Shown one piece after another: positions 1 to 8,977 of a stretch of 64,000 nucleotides of DNA (its first letter is position 1; every line of letters begins with the position of its first letter). The translations under genes and the position numbers were made by a program. Origin of the DNA: Saccharibacter sp. 17.LH.SD (lineage in GTDB: Bacteria > Pseudomonadota > Alphaproteobacteria > Acetobacterales > Acetobacteraceae); the NCBI RefSeq assembly GCF_009834805.1, contig NZ_WVHO01000011.1, positions 124,001 through 188,000 on the forward strand, in the 5' to 3' direction. The notes below the pieces were generated by a model that ran no database searches, was not told the origin of the DNA, and worked only from the letters and a program-made list of their open reading frames with translations.

Positions 1-598
1 AGCACGGGCGCGACTTAACCCTCGCATACCAATCACGCACAGACGGCGCATGACGCCAGTTAATATCACCCAAGAAATCCAATGTTGAAAGATGCGCCGC
101 AGCAGCAAAATCTGCCGCAGATAACGAAGGCCCAGCGAGCCAGTTACGCGTCTCTGCAAGGTATCCAATATAGTCTAAATGAAAGCGTAAGTGCTTATAG
201 CCATTACGCAATACATTCCCATCAGGATGCCCTTGACCAAAAAGCCGCTTCTCGACCTTCTCACCTAAAAGATTGACTGTCACTTCCTGCTGAAAAAGGC
301 GATCAAACCAATCTAACAACCGGCGAACTTCAACACGTTCTCCAACCGTCCGTCCAAGCAACAACGTATCGGGATAAACATCCTCAAGATACTCGCAGAT
401 AACACGTGCTCCTGGCACGACAATTCCGCTATCTTCCACCAAAACAGGGACTTCACCTGCCGGATTAAGAGCATGGAAAGCATCATTTTGCTCCCATACT
501 TTTTCAACGACTAATTCGCACGGCAAACGCTTCTCACCGAGCAAAAGACGTGCCAAGCGAGATTGCGGAGACAAAGGAAGATGATGCAGTATACGCAT
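1..598 (-). CDS. fzlA: FzlA-like glutathione S-transferase-fold division protein (3' end outside window)
   Basis: Reading the minus strand from ATG at 598 gives 199 codons without a stop, running off the left edge. The product begins MRILHHLPLSPQSRLARLLL, a thioredoxin-like GST N-terminus, and carries ALNPAGEVPVL and, near the visible end, NWLAGPSLSAADFAAAAHLS followed by a region ending DWYARVKSRPC. These match the alphaproteobacterial FzlA family, which binds FtsZ filaments and promotes constriction. FzlA is about 225-230 residues, so roughly 30 residues are missing. It diverges from minC across 82 bp, so two division functions share one intergenic region. It could be a generic GST, but the C-terminal motif and the neighbourhood favour FzlA. 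Confidence 0.75.
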   Translation of the reverse strand, partial: MRILHHLPLSPQSRLARLLLGEKRLPCELVVEKVWEQNDAFHALNPAGEVPVLVEDSGIVVPGARVICEYLEDVYPDTLLLGRTVGERVEVRRLLDWFDRLFQQEVTVNLLGEKVEKRLFGQGHPDGNVLRNGYKHLRFHLDYIGYLAETRNWLAGPSLSAADFAAAAHLSTLDFLGDINWRHAPSVRDWYARVKSRPC

Positions 599-680
599 GG
601 TCTTCTTCTAAAACACTCTGGGGGTCCAAAACAAGAGACTTCCGGTGACATACCTATAATAGAGTGGTAAACGGTGCCTC
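599..680 (+). promoter_or_regulatory. Divergent fzlA/minC promoter region
   Basis: The 82-bp gap contains a perfect TATAAT at 655-660, 20 bp before the minC start codon, a plausible -10 element. No convincing -35 hexamer sits 16-18 bp upstream, so the promoter call rests on the -10 only. Confidence 0.4.
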
Positions 681-1454
681 ATGTCTGATTCCTCACCTTC
701 TCTACAGCCACATAATGGTATCAGCTCTGATCAAGCGATAGACGCAAAGCCTGAGGCCATAACGATTCGTGCGCGCGGACGCTCTTTCCTCGCGCTTATC
801 TTGTCACCAGAAGCTCCGCTTGAATCTTGGTTGCGGGGGCTAGATGCCCAGATGGTTCGTTCCGCTGGTTTCTTCAACCGGCAGCCCATCATTCTAGACT
901 TAAGCCTTCTTCAACCAGACGCAGAAGGGCTAGCGCATTTCCAAGATGAGCTTAAAAAGCGAGGAATTCGTCTCATTGGTGTTGAAGGCGGTAATCGTGA
1001 CTGGCCAGCTCTCCAAAACTGGGACTGGCCTGGAAAGCTCAGTGGTGGACGGCCAAGAGGCAATGTTTCTCTTCCAGAGGATTCTCCTGACTCAGTGCCT
1101 CCACAAGAGCACACTGCAGCACTCAAAGATCCCTTAGTCGTCAATGGCCCCGTGCGATCTGGTCAATCAGTGCAGAACCCAGATGGTGATGTTATTATCC
1201 TTGGGGCGGTATCCTCAGGCGCTGAGATCATCGCTGGGGGGTCGATCCACGTTTATGGACCGTTACGAGGCCGTGCAATCGCAGGCGTCGATGGGCGCCC
1301 TCAGTCGCGTATTTTTACAACACGTATGGAAGCCGAGCTTTTAGCGATTGACGGTTTCTATATGGTTTCAGATGAAATCTCTTCCGAATGGCACGGGTTA
1401 CCTACCCAGACTATCCTGGAAGAAGAGAAACTTGTCGTTCATCCCTTTACGTGA
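681..1454 (+). CDS. minC: Septum site-determining protein MinC
   Basis: 257 residues. MinC inhibits FtsZ polymerisation away from midcell, recruited to the membrane by MinD. The N-terminal domain (about 25-115, with IIARGRSF-like strand ITIRARGRSFLALIL) is followed by a variable acidic/proline linker (about 120-150) and the C-terminal beta-helical domain (about 152-257) with GPVRSGQSV, GDVIILGAVSSGAEIIAGGSIHVYG-type turns and GRAIAGVDG, the classic MinC_C signature. First gene of minC-minD-minE, but separated from minD by 177 bp with an inverted repeat. The start ATG at 681 follows a TATAAT closely, so the leader is very short if that promoter is used. Confidence 0.93.
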   Translation: MSDSSPSLQPHNGISSDQAIDAKPEAITIRARGRSFLALILSPEAPLESWLRGLDAQMVRSAGFFNRQPIILDLSLLQPDAEGLAHFQDELKKRGIRLIGVEGGNRDWPALQNWDWPGKLSGGRPRGNVSLPEDSPDSVPPQEHTAALKDPLVVNGPVRSGQSVQNPDGDVIILGAVSSGAEIIAGGSIHVYGPLRGRAIAGVDGRPQSRIFTTRMEAELLAIDGFYMVSDEISSEWHGLPTQTILEEEKLVVHPFT

Positions 1455-1483
1455 TGATCGATCGTCAATTGGGTCGTAAGAAT

Positions 1484-1526
1484 AATTCTTTTAACCTTTA
1501 TAAAGCTTTTGTCTGTTAAAAGAATT
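1484..1526 (+). repeat. 12-bp inverted repeat between minC and minD
   Basis: Arms AATTCTTTTAAC (1484-1495) and GTTAAAAGAATT (1515-1526) are exact complements around a 19-nt loop. AT-rich and followed by only a short T stretch, it could be a weak terminator/attenuator or an operator; it splits minC from minDE. Confidence 0.5.
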
Positions 1527-1631
1527 TTCTGTTAGAGATGCTTTGTTTATTGACTGTGTGTTGCTATTCCGAAACACTCTCCCAGATCGGGCACACGGTT
1601 ACTTGGAAAAATGGAGAGGGTTGAATATTTC

Positions 1632-2447
1632 ATGGCTCAGATAATTGTTGTCACCTCAGGAAAAGGGGGCGTTGGGAAGACGACTACAACCGCGGCATTA
1701 GGGGCAGCCCTAGCACGTAATGGGCAGAACGTGGCCGTCGTGGATTTTGATGTTGGACTACGTAACCTTGATCTTATTATGGGGGCTGAGCGACGCGTTG
1801 TCTTTGACCTCATTAATGTCGTGCAGGGTGATGCTAAACTGAATCAGGCGTTGATCCGTGATAAGCGATGCGAAACGCTCTCAATCCTTCCCGCCTCCCA
1901 AACGCGTGACAAAGATTCTCTGACGGCTGAAGGTGTCAGCCGTGTCATGAGCGAGCTGAGTGAAAAATTCGATTGGATCTTATGCGACAGCCCCGCAGGC
2001 ATTGAGCGAGGGGCTCAGCTAGCAATGCACCATGCAGACCATGCGGTTATCGTCACTAACCCTGAAGTAAGCTCCGTTCGCGATTCAGATCGTATCGTTG
2101 GTATGCTTGACAGCCGCACGGCACGCGCTGCCCGCGGAGAACGAGTCGAGAAACATCTTCTTCTCACACGCTATGATCCTGCCCGAGCAGCACGCAACGA
2201 GATGCTGAGCGTGGACGATGTTATTGAGATCCTCTCCCTCCCTCTTCTCGGTGTCATACCGGAAAGTGAAGATGTTCTGAAAGCCTCCAACGTTGGTGCG
2301 CCCGTAACCTTGGCCGCGCCAGACAGTGCTCCAGCAAAAGCATATTTCGAGGCCGTGCGTCGCCTTGAGGGCGAGGACCTCAAAGTCTCGATCCCGACAG
2401 AGAAACGTGGTTTTCTTGACTTTCTTTTCAAGAAGAGGGGCTCATGA
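1632..2447 (+). CDS. minD: Septum site-determining ATPase MinD
   Basis: 271 residues from the ATG at 1632; an upstream in-frame ATG at 1611 exists, but family members begin at the equivalent of [20 protein letters not shown] and GGAGAGG at 1613-1619 lies upstream of 1632. The deviant Walker A (GKGGVGKTT, residues 10-18, with K11 and K16) is characteristic of the MinD/ParA ATPases. The C-terminus [11 protein letters not shown] is the amphipathic membrane-targeting helix. MinD cycles on the inner membrane, recruits MinC and is released by MinE. It overlaps minE by 4 bp (ATGA), implying translational coupling. Confidence 0.95.
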   Translation: MAQIIVVTSGKGGVGKTTTTAALGAALARNGQNVAVVDFDVGLRNLDLIMGAERRVVFDLINVVQGDAKLNQALIRDKRCETLSILPASQTRDKDSLTAEGVSRVMSELSEKFDWILCDSPAGIERGAQLAMHHADHAVIVTNPEVSSVRDSDRIVGMLDSRTARAARGERVEKHLLLTRYDPARAARNEMLSVDDVIEILSLPLLGVIPESEDVLKASNVGAPVTLAAPDSAPAKAYFEAVRRLEGEDLKVSIPTEKRGFLDFLFKKRGS

Positions 2448-2755
2448 GTTTTCTAGATTCCTTCTTTGCGCGTAAACGCCCCTCCAGCAGTAGTGTCGCC
2501 CGCAATCGCCTGCAAATCCTCCTCGCTCACGAGCGAGGAGCGGAAGCTGAGGGTGATTCTACACTGTTGCGAACTCTCCATAGAGAGATACTCGAAGTCC
2601 TGGCACGACATGTTACGGTTGATCAGGATAATGTGAATATCAAACTCGACCGGGGAGAGCACTGCTCAACACTTGAAATTGATATCCAAGTTCCTGAGTC
2701 AGGGTTACGTGCACATGTTTCCACACAGGCTTCTCACGAGCCAGATCCCTCATAA
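2444..2755 (+). CDS. minE: Cell division topological specificity factor MinE
   Basis: 103 residues. The N-terminal [12 protein letters not shown] membrane-targeting segment is followed by the anti-MinCD helix region ([16 protein letters not shown]) and a C-terminal dimerisation domain (about 35-90) with [21 protein letters not shown]. MinE stimulates MinD ATPase to drive pole-to-pole oscillation. Last gene of the cluster, followed 28 bp later by a strong terminator. Confidence 0.94.
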   Translation: MSFLDSFFARKRPSSSSVARNRLQILLAHERGAEAEGDSTLLRTLHREILEVLARHVTVDQDNVNIKLDRGEHCSTLEIDIQVPESGLRAHVSTQASHEPDPS

Positions 2756-2783
2756 GCATTCTTTCGCCCCAGCATCCCCATAT

Positions 2784-2820
2784 CCTGCATAATCATCCCC
2801 TTGGTTATGCAGGGATTTTT
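2784..2820 (+). terminator. Rho-independent terminator after minE
   Basis: Perfect 9-bp stem CCTGCATAA (2784-2792) / TTATGCAGG (2805-2813), 12-nt loop, then TTTTT at 2816-2820. Confidence 0.85.
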
Positions 2821-2964
2821 ATAGGTCCCCTCTGTCTCACCAGTGTATGCTGAGGGAAATGAGCAACAGTGTTCCAAAATCTCTACACTCTGAAGAACAA
2901 GCGGATTGCCACAATTCTTTCTTCTTGATAATTTACAATAGTGTAGAGTGATTTGAATTAATTA

Positions 2965-2996
2965 CTGTTTCATGCGGTTCATAATTTATGAAACAG
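2965..2996 (+). promoter_or_regulatory. Nested dyads upstream of the TonB receptor, candidate operator
   Basis: Two overlapping palindromes: CTGTTTCAT (2965-2973) with ATGAAACAG (2988-2996), and the compact 7-1-7 dyad TTCATAATTTATGAA (2978-2992). The 13-bp core TCATAATTTATGA recurs at 8717-8729 in front of another TonB receptor, suggesting a shared regulator. It lies 61-92 nt before the start codon at 3057. The rest of 2821-3056 shows no gene. Confidence 0.5.
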
Positions 2997-3056
2997 ACAA
3001 TTTTTATCTACCCTGCATCGTGAAATAATTCGAGTTCCTTCGCCGCAGGATATTCC

Positions 3057-5528
3057 ATGACCGCTCGTCTGTCTTCACTCGTTTCTGCTGTTCTTACATC
3101 ATCGCTTTTAGGTTCAGCGCTCGTTATCAATGCAGACGCGTCGGCTGCCTCCTCTGAGAAAAAACTTCCCAAGAAAAACTCTCTCCATCGTGCCGCATCA
3201 CACCACACACTCCATGCTCTTCCATCAGGCGGGCATGAAGACCTCATTGTTACAGGAACACGCGAGTTCGGAAAAAAAGCACGGGATGCCATTGCACCTG
3301 TTGATGTCGTTTCCAGTAAACAACTCGCTCGCACGGGACAACCTACTTTACGCGATGCCTTACAGCTCTTACTCCCTTCTCTCACAGTTCCAACGGGTGG
3401 GTTCGATACAGGAGCTTTAACAGACTCAATCAGCCTTCGTGGTCTGAGCTCGAACGAAACTCTCGTTCTCGTCGATGGTCACCGCCGGCATACGACAGCC
3501 AATATTTACGCTGATACTGGTCCACAACAAGGAACCACCCCCACAGATATTGACATGATCCCCATGTCATCCATCGATCATATCGAAGTGCTCCGTGATG
3601 GCGCTTCCGCTCAATATGGTTCAGATGCCGTCGCAGGGGTTGTCAATATTATCCTTAAGAAACAAAGCCGTGGTCTCACCATGCGCTCTAATAGCGGCAT
3701 TACAAGCGACGGAGATGGATATCAGCAAGGGCTTTTTCTAGACGGTGGGTTTAATCTTAACAATCGAGGCTTCATCCATATTGGTGGCGATTTCGTCCAT
3801 CAAGATCATGCCTTCCGTTCAGCACCCGATAGCCGCACAGGAACAACCATTAATAAAATATTAAGCCAGCCTGAACAAACCCGTGAAAGCATCGCGATCA
3901 ACGCCGGCTATGACATTACCAACACACTACAAGCCTATGCGACAGCCACTTACGCACATCGCCATGCAGAAGCTTTTCAAAACTATCGCCTGCCTTCTGC
4001 CTTAACAGCCTATCCTGGCTATGAAGCTCTGTATCCTGATGGCTACTCCCCACTTCAAACCAATGAAGAAAATGACTTTGAAGTAACCGCAGGCTTAAAG
4101 GGAAAACTTCTTGGATGGCACTGGGATTTATCAAGTGTTTATGGCCGCGACTTTGACAATATCGGCTTAAAACAAGACGCTAATACAGCCCTCTATAAGG
4201 CAACAGGGAAAACGCCCCAGAAATTCAATAATGTTCAGGGATATAATAATTCTCAATGGACATCGAGCTTCGATCTCTCTCGAAAAATTCATTTATCCAT
4301 ATGGCCGCATAGCATCAATCTTGCCGGAGGAGCCTCTTATCGTTACGAATCCTACTCTATTGCTACCGGATCCCCCGACAGTACCTATAACGGTGGGACA
4401 AGCCTGGCCCTTTCAGGAACCAACTCACAAAATGCCGGAAACTTCAATCGTGATGTCGTCGCTGGCTATGTTGATATAGCCACTCATCTGACGAAAAACT
4501 GGCAAGTCGATGCGGCTGGACGTTACGAACATTATACGGATGTAGGAAATACCCAAACAGGTAAAATTTCTACTCGCTACGATATTACAAAGCGTTTTGC
4601 CCTGCGGGGAACCTTTAGTAATGGGTTTCATGCCCCCACATTACCGCAAGAACATTACTCCGCTCTAACCATCTCTCCCACTGTTGCGCGCGGTTTGATC
4701 GCCGCTAATTCACCTGGGGCCCTAGCGCATGGCGCAACACGCCTTAAAGCTGAGCAAAGCACAAATATAGAAGGCGGAATTATTGCCGAACCAATTAAAA
4801 AACTCAACATAACGGTTGATGCTTACCAAATTGATCTCCGCGGCCGTATTCTCCCAGGTGGGAACCAATATGGCAGCACGGCGGCCTCCATCCTTACAGC
4901 CAATGGATTCCAACTTCCTGCCGGCATCTCAGGAAACAATCTTTCCACACAATGGTTTGCTAATGTGGCCAATACCCGCACACAAGGGCTCGATATTATA
5001 GCGCATTACCCCACGGATTTTGGCCGTTTCGGTCATGTAAATTGGGATGTCTCCATTAATCTCAACCGCACTCGTTTACGACACCAAGCAACACGAGACG
5101 ATGGAAGCCCACTCCTTAACCCACCCAGTGTCGCCTACATCACAACGGCCTATCCCCGTAGTAAAATGATTTTTGGCGGGAATTGGTTCTCTCCAGATGG
5201 CAACTGGACGGTTTCTCTTCATGAGATTCGTTACGGACAAACAACATCTCAACTTACTTATTATAAAAACAACAACACATCGACCGCATCAACGACCAAT
5301 TATCTGCAATTCCATAATAAACCGAAATGGACAACCAATCTGTCCGTTAGCTACGCTATCAATCGTCATTGGAACGCAACACTGGGCGGTAATAATATCT
5401 TTGCTGCCTACCCAAGCAAAACCCCAAAAGGGAATCGCTATCTTGGGGTTCCAAAATATTACATGAGCACATCACAACTCGGCATCAATGGTGGTTACTA
5501 TTATGTAGATGTAACCGCACGCTTCTAA
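3057..5528 (+). CDS. TonB-dependent outer-membrane receptor, substrate unknown
   Basis: 823 residues. Signal peptide about 1-30. TonB box-like EDLIVTGTRE near 60-70, then the plug domain (about 75-200) with VDVVSSKQLARTGQPTLRDAL, SISLRGLSSNETLVLVDGHR and IEVLRDGASAQYGSDAVAGVVNII, followed by a beta-barrel ending in a terminal phenylalanine (VDVTARF), as usual for BAM substrates. It imports a scarce ligand using TonB energy. It is not of the Fiu type of its two neighbours; the long plug resembles the broad ferric/other-substrate class, and the ligand cannot be told from sequence. AGGA upstream of the ATG supports the start. It converges with piuC, the stops being 16 bp apart. Confidence 0.88.
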   Translation: MTARLSSLVSAVLTSSLLGSALVINADASAASSEKKLPKKNSLHRAASHHTLHALPSGGHEDLIVTGTREFGKKARDAIAPVDVVSSKQLARTGQPTLRDALQLLLPSLTVPTGGFDTGALTDSISLRGLSSNETLVLVDGHRRHTTANIYADTGPQQGTTPTDIDMIPMSSIDHIEVLRDGASAQYGSDAVAGVVNIILKKQSRGLTMRSNSGITSDGDGYQQGLFLDGGFNLNNRGFIHIGGDFVHQDHAFRSAPDSRTGTTINKILSQPEQTRESIAINAGYDITNTLQAYATATYAHRHAEAFQNYRLPSALTAYPGYEALYPDGYSPLQTNEENDFEVTAGLKGKLLGWHWDLSSVYGRDFDNIGLKQDANTALYKATGKTPQKFNNVQGYNNSQWTSSFDLSRKIHLSIWPHSINLAGGASYRYESYSIATGSPDSTYNGGTSLALSGTNSQNAGNFNRDVVAGYVDIATHLTKNWQVDAAGRYEHYTDVGNTQTGKISTRYDITKRFALRGTFSNGFHAPTLPQEHYSALTISPTVARGLIAANSPGALAHGATRLKAEQSTNIEGGIIAEPIKKLNITVDAYQIDLRGRILPGGNQYGSTAASILTANGFQLPAGISGNNLSTQWFANVANTRTQGLDIIAHYPTDFGRFGHVNWDVSINLNRTRLRHQATRDDGSPLLNPPSVAYITTAYPRSKMIFGGNWFSPDGNWTVSLHEIRYGQTTSQLTYYKNNNTSTASTTNYLQFHNKPKWTTNLSVSYAINRHWNATLGGNNIFAAYPSKTPKGNRYLGVPKYYMSTSQLGINGGYYYVDVTARF

Positions 5529-5544
5529 GGAAATAATGTAAGGC

Positions 5545-6228
5545 CTAAAGCTCTGCCCAACTGCGTTGCAAATTATGATACACGTTTGTAAGGCGGAGCA
5601 CCTCTTGATCTTCCGGACCGAAACGACTCATTAAATTCATGATCGTTTGATCAAGATCGAAGAGTATGTCGCGATGCTCTTGGGAACGCACCATAGACTG
5701 CGCCCAAAAGAAAGCCGCCCACCGGCTACCACGCGTCACTGGTGTTACACTATGAAGAGCCCGTGTAGGATAGACAATCATATCCCCCGCTGGCAGACGC
5801 ACGACCTTCTCTTCCGAAGGACCATAAAGAACGAGCTCGCCACCTTCATACTCGTCTAAATCGCTCATAAACAGCGTACTCGACACATCTGTGCGAATAC
5901 GCTGCCCTGTCCCTGGAATGGGACGTAATGCGTTATCAACATGAGCTCCAAAGGACATCCCTTTATCATATCGATTAAATAAGGGAGGGACGACGCGCAA
6001 AGGCTGCACCGCACTGTTAAACAAAGGATTTGTACCGAGCTTCCGTAAAATAAAAGTTGATAATTCACGCCCTAAAGGACTATCCGGAGGGATTTGAAGA
6101 TTATTTTTGACAGATGCTGACTGCCCCCCGGCCGTCTTTCGACCATCAACCCACTCCCCCTCCTGTAAACGAGACCGTAGGTACGTAAGCTCTTCTGGCG
6201 AAAGAACAGCAGGAATATGCAGCATCAT
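5545..6228 (-). CDS. piuC: PKHD-type Fe(II)/2-oxoglutarate hydroxylase, PiuC/YbiX family
   Basis: 227 residues. The double-stranded beta-helix dioxygenase carries the iron triad H96-x-D98 (GAHVDNA) and H159 (TRALHSVTPV) and the 2-oxoglutarate-binding R169 (GSRWAAFFW). PiuC/YbiX genes are iron-regulated partners of Fiu-type receptors. Here the gene starts 37 bp after the end of the Fiu-like receptor on the same strand, the same order as fiu-ybiX in E. coli. The exact substrate is not established; modification of catechol siderophore or its breakdown products is the usual guess. Start is ATG at 6228 or the adjacent ATG at 6225. Confidence 0.9.
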   Translation of the reverse strand: MMLHIPAVLSPEELTYLRSRLQEGEWVDGRKTAGGQSASVKNNLQIPPDSPLGRELSTFILRKLGTNPLFNSAVQPLRVVPPLFNRYDKGMSFGAHVDNALRPIPGTGQRIRTDVSSTLFMSDLDEYEGGELVLYGPSEEKVVRLPAGDMIVYPTRALHSVTPVTRGSRWAAFFWAQSMVRSQEHRDILFDLDQTIMNLMSRFGPEDQEVLRLTNVYHNLQRSWAEL

Positions 6229-6265
6229 AAAATTGTCCTTTTCCCTTTGTTCAACAAAGCACTCT

Positions 6266-8647
6266 TTAATAATCCATACTTAAGCGAGCCAAAAAGGTAC
6301 GCCCTGGAGCGGGGGTCGCATACCCTGAAAAGAGACTGCTATAATTAAGGCGGTTCGCCAAATTGTACCCATTAAGCGACGCACTCCAATGGCGATTGAA
6401 TCGATGAGAGAGCGTACTGTCAAACTCAACATTCGCTGGAGCACGAGCAGTATTGGCATTATCAAGCCACACACCCTGCCTCCATGTAATACCTCCGCCA
6501 ACTGTTATATTCCACGGCGTATTGGGAAATGCTTCATAAGCTGACCATAGCGTCGCCTGATTATGCGGCACATATTGAATCCTCTTGCCAACATTTCCTG
6601 GGGTTGAAGACGAAGTTACTTTTGGATCGTACAACGCATATGTAGCCGTTATATTCCAACCAGGAAGTATCATCCCGCCGAGCGATAACTCTAACCCCTG
6701 ATTCCTCTGCCTATCTCCTGTATTGAAGGTTGAATCAGCGACAGGGTCAGTCGTAAGGGCATTGCTTTTATCCAAACGGAACAATGAGATTGTTGCCCCT
6801 AAACGATCATGGAAAAAGCTCATCTTGCTCCCAATTTCATAGAGCTGAGCACGCTGGGGCTTATCCGAGGGCAATGTCCCCCCTTTGCCAGGGCGAACCG
6901 CTATCGCACCACTCGTCACATACATTCCTACAGGGGTCGTTGAACTTGCATAGGTGAAATAGAACATCTGCCACTTATTGGGCGTGATAATGAGGCTCGC
7001 TGTCGGATTAATAATATCTGACCGACTAGGAATACGTTGATCAGGGTTCGCAATCGTCTTCCCATTCGCAACAAAACTACTCGGCCCCCCCGTAACGCGA
7101 TAAGCACTCTGCCAACGGTCCCAACGGAAACCACCTTTAATGGAGATCCATTTCGCAAACCATATCTGGTCATACAGGAAAATACCCGTATCAAAACCAT
7201 ACCCCGTGCTGTTGGGTTTCTTCCCTAACCCCGCGATATACGGCATAAATTTAGGATCATTCCCTGCAGGAATACGGTACACCCCTCCAGCATTGCTCGA
7301 ATCAGGATTCAATAAATTCGCCTGGGGAACGGCCTTGTTATACACATATTGATGACGGGCATCATGGACATATTCCATGTCAAACCCCGTAACAAGCTGA
7401 TGTTTTAGAAAACCCGTATGAAAATCAGCCTGCATAGAAGCAACATTTTGGACAGACCAGCTCCATTGCTTATAGGGCATTGGCACACTGCTGCCAGGCG
7501 TTGTACGCTCAATCTCCCCGGCCGCAAAATCTCCACTGTTGAGGGCGTTAATACATCCCTGCTTACATTGAACTTTAGACGCCGTAAAATCACGACTAAA
7601 CTCACCAAAGCGCAGATCATTATGGAACGTTATATGTGAGTTATAATGATGCGTAAGACGCAATGTTTCCATTGTATCACTCGTCTTATTACGATCTTGA
7701 TCCTTTCCATACCAGTTATGACGCGGCACGCTATATTCTGTGATGGGACGCCCCACGGTAGAACCGCGCGCTTGCACCACCGGAACCCCAAAATCGGGCA
7801 CACTTTTATCAGATAAATGCATAATTTGGAAAACGACGGTGGTTTTCGTCCCCAAACCAAAGGCAATTGACGGGGCAATCCCCCAACGATGGTCAAAGAC
7901 TCCTTTACGGCCTATCACATTGTTAGAATTGCCTACGCCATCAATACGAAACGCACTATGCTCCCCAAATTGACGATTTATCCCTAAAGTTCCTCGATAG
8001 TAATTCCCTGACCCACCACTAAAATCACCACTGATCGAATTCTTTAACATCGGCATTTTTGTAACGGCATTAATCGCGCCACCAGTCGTCCCATTACCAA
8101 AGACCTGAGAAGATGGGCCTTTAATGACGTGAATGGAATCGTAATTAAAATTATCGCGCGTATAGACGCCAAAATCGTGCAGACCATCCTCATAAATATC
8201 GTTTTGAGCCGGGAAACCCCGAATAAGAAACTGATCCCCATTCAGGCCACCCGCTCCTTCACCAACAGAAGCCGCAATACCCGGAACATTCTTCAAGGCT
8301 TCATCCAACGATTTTGCATTTTGCTGCTTCATTAATTCACGTGGAACAACGTCAATCGTCTGTGCCGTATGCATCACATCCTGAGGCATTCGCCCCATAT
8401 CGTTGCTTGCATGCAAGACATTGAAAGGATGACCAATAACATGAAGCTTTTCAACATTTTTGCTCGTTACAGACAGTGATGAACCCTGCTGTGAAACAGG
8501 ATTCCCCTGTTTATCCGCATGGCTCTCTTCTGCAGTAGAAGCTCGACTGTGCATCGTCGCGGCAGGCTCGGCCTGTGCTCCTGCAGCGCTGCCGAACGTT
8601 AAGATCGCAGACACAGGCTTCAAACAATGTCGAACAAAACGGCTCAT
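6266..8647 (-). CDS. TonB-dependent catecholate siderophore receptor, Fiu-like (copy 1)
   Basis: 793 residues from ATG at 8647, which has GGAG 6 nt upstream; a TTG-initiated extension to 8668 is less likely. Signal peptide ends near AGAQA. The plug (about 75-210) shows QTIDVVPRELMKQQNAKSLD, DQFLIRGFPAQNDIYEDGL and HVIKGPSSQVFGNGTTGGAIN, the typical TIGR-style TonB-siderophore receptor plug, and the barrel ends LSMDY. Probably brings in ferric catecholates. Co-directional with piuC just downstream. Strongly similar along its length to the receptor at 10610-13009, so the pair arose by duplication; the two are separated by an oppositely oriented His-rich gene. Confidence 0.92.
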   Translation of the reverse strand: MSRFVRHCLKPVSAILTFGSAAGAQAEPAATMHSRASTAEESHADKQGNPVSQQGSSLSVTSKNVEKLHVIGHPFNVLHASNDMGRMPQDVMHTAQTIDVVPRELMKQQNAKSLDEALKNVPGIAASVGEGAGGLNGDQFLIRGFPAQNDIYEDGLHDFGVYTRDNFNYDSIHVIKGPSSQVFGNGTTGGAINAVTKMPMLKNSISGDFSGGSGNYYRGTLGINRQFGEHSAFRIDGVGNSNNVIGRKGVFDHRWGIAPSIAFGLGTKTTVVFQIMHLSDKSVPDFGVPVVQARGSTVGRPITEYSVPRHNWYGKDQDRNKTSDTMETLRLTHHYNSHITFHNDLRFGEFSRDFTASKVQCKQGCINALNSGDFAAGEIERTTPGSSVPMPYKQWSWSVQNVASMQADFHTGFLKHQLVTGFDMEYVHDARHQYVYNKAVPQANLLNPDSSNAGGVYRIPAGNDPKFMPYIAGLGKKPNSTGYGFDTGIFLYDQIWFAKWISIKGGFRWDRWQSAYRVTGGPSSFVANGKTIANPDQRIPSRSDIINPTASLIITPNKWQMFYFTYASSTTPVGMYVTSGAIAVRPGKGGTLPSDKPQRAQLYEIGSKMSFFHDRLGATISLFRLDKSNALTTDPVADSTFNTGDRQRNQGLELSLGGMILPGWNITATYALYDPKVTSSSTPGNVGKRIQYVPHNQATLWSAYEAFPNTPWNITVGGGITWRQGVWLDNANTARAPANVEFDSTLSHRFNRHWSASLNGYNLANRLNYSSLFSGYATPAPGRTFLARLSMDY

Positions 8648-8716
8648 TCCACGCTCCGCAACTACCAAAATGAAGGCAGAACGCTCTTAAATGAAAATGC
8701 TTCTTAACTTCAATAA

Positions 8717-8729
8717 TCATAATTTATGA
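8717..8729 (-). promoter_or_regulatory. Dyad TCATAATTTATGA upstream of Fiu-like receptor 1
   Basis: A 6-1-6 palindrome identical to the core at 2979-2991 upstream of another TonB receptor, 70-82 nt before the ATG at 8647. The identity extends to 15 nt (TCATAATTTATGAAA). It may be an iron-responsive or ligand-responsive operator. The remaining 8730-8960 is very AT-rich (runs of A/T with no open frame) and probably holds the promoters of both divergent genes. Confidence 0.45.
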
Positions 8730-8977
8730 AATTAGTTTAAAAAAACGGCATGTTGCTAAAAAAACACACCCAACCAAAGGTCTTTTTTAATACATGCCAC
8801 TTTCTTTCCTTTAAAAATAAAATTAATGATGAGAATTGGTTAATACTATAAATTACATGTAATTTATAAATTAAAATGAATATTACATTATTAATAATAA
8901 CTAATTAATCATCCATCACTAATAAATGTATAGAGAAATAATAATAAAAAATCTTGTTAACTTAAAAAGGATTTTTT

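Noticed and set aside
313-507. Minus-strand 64-residue open frame
   Set aside because: It is out of frame with the clear FzlA product that covers the same DNA.
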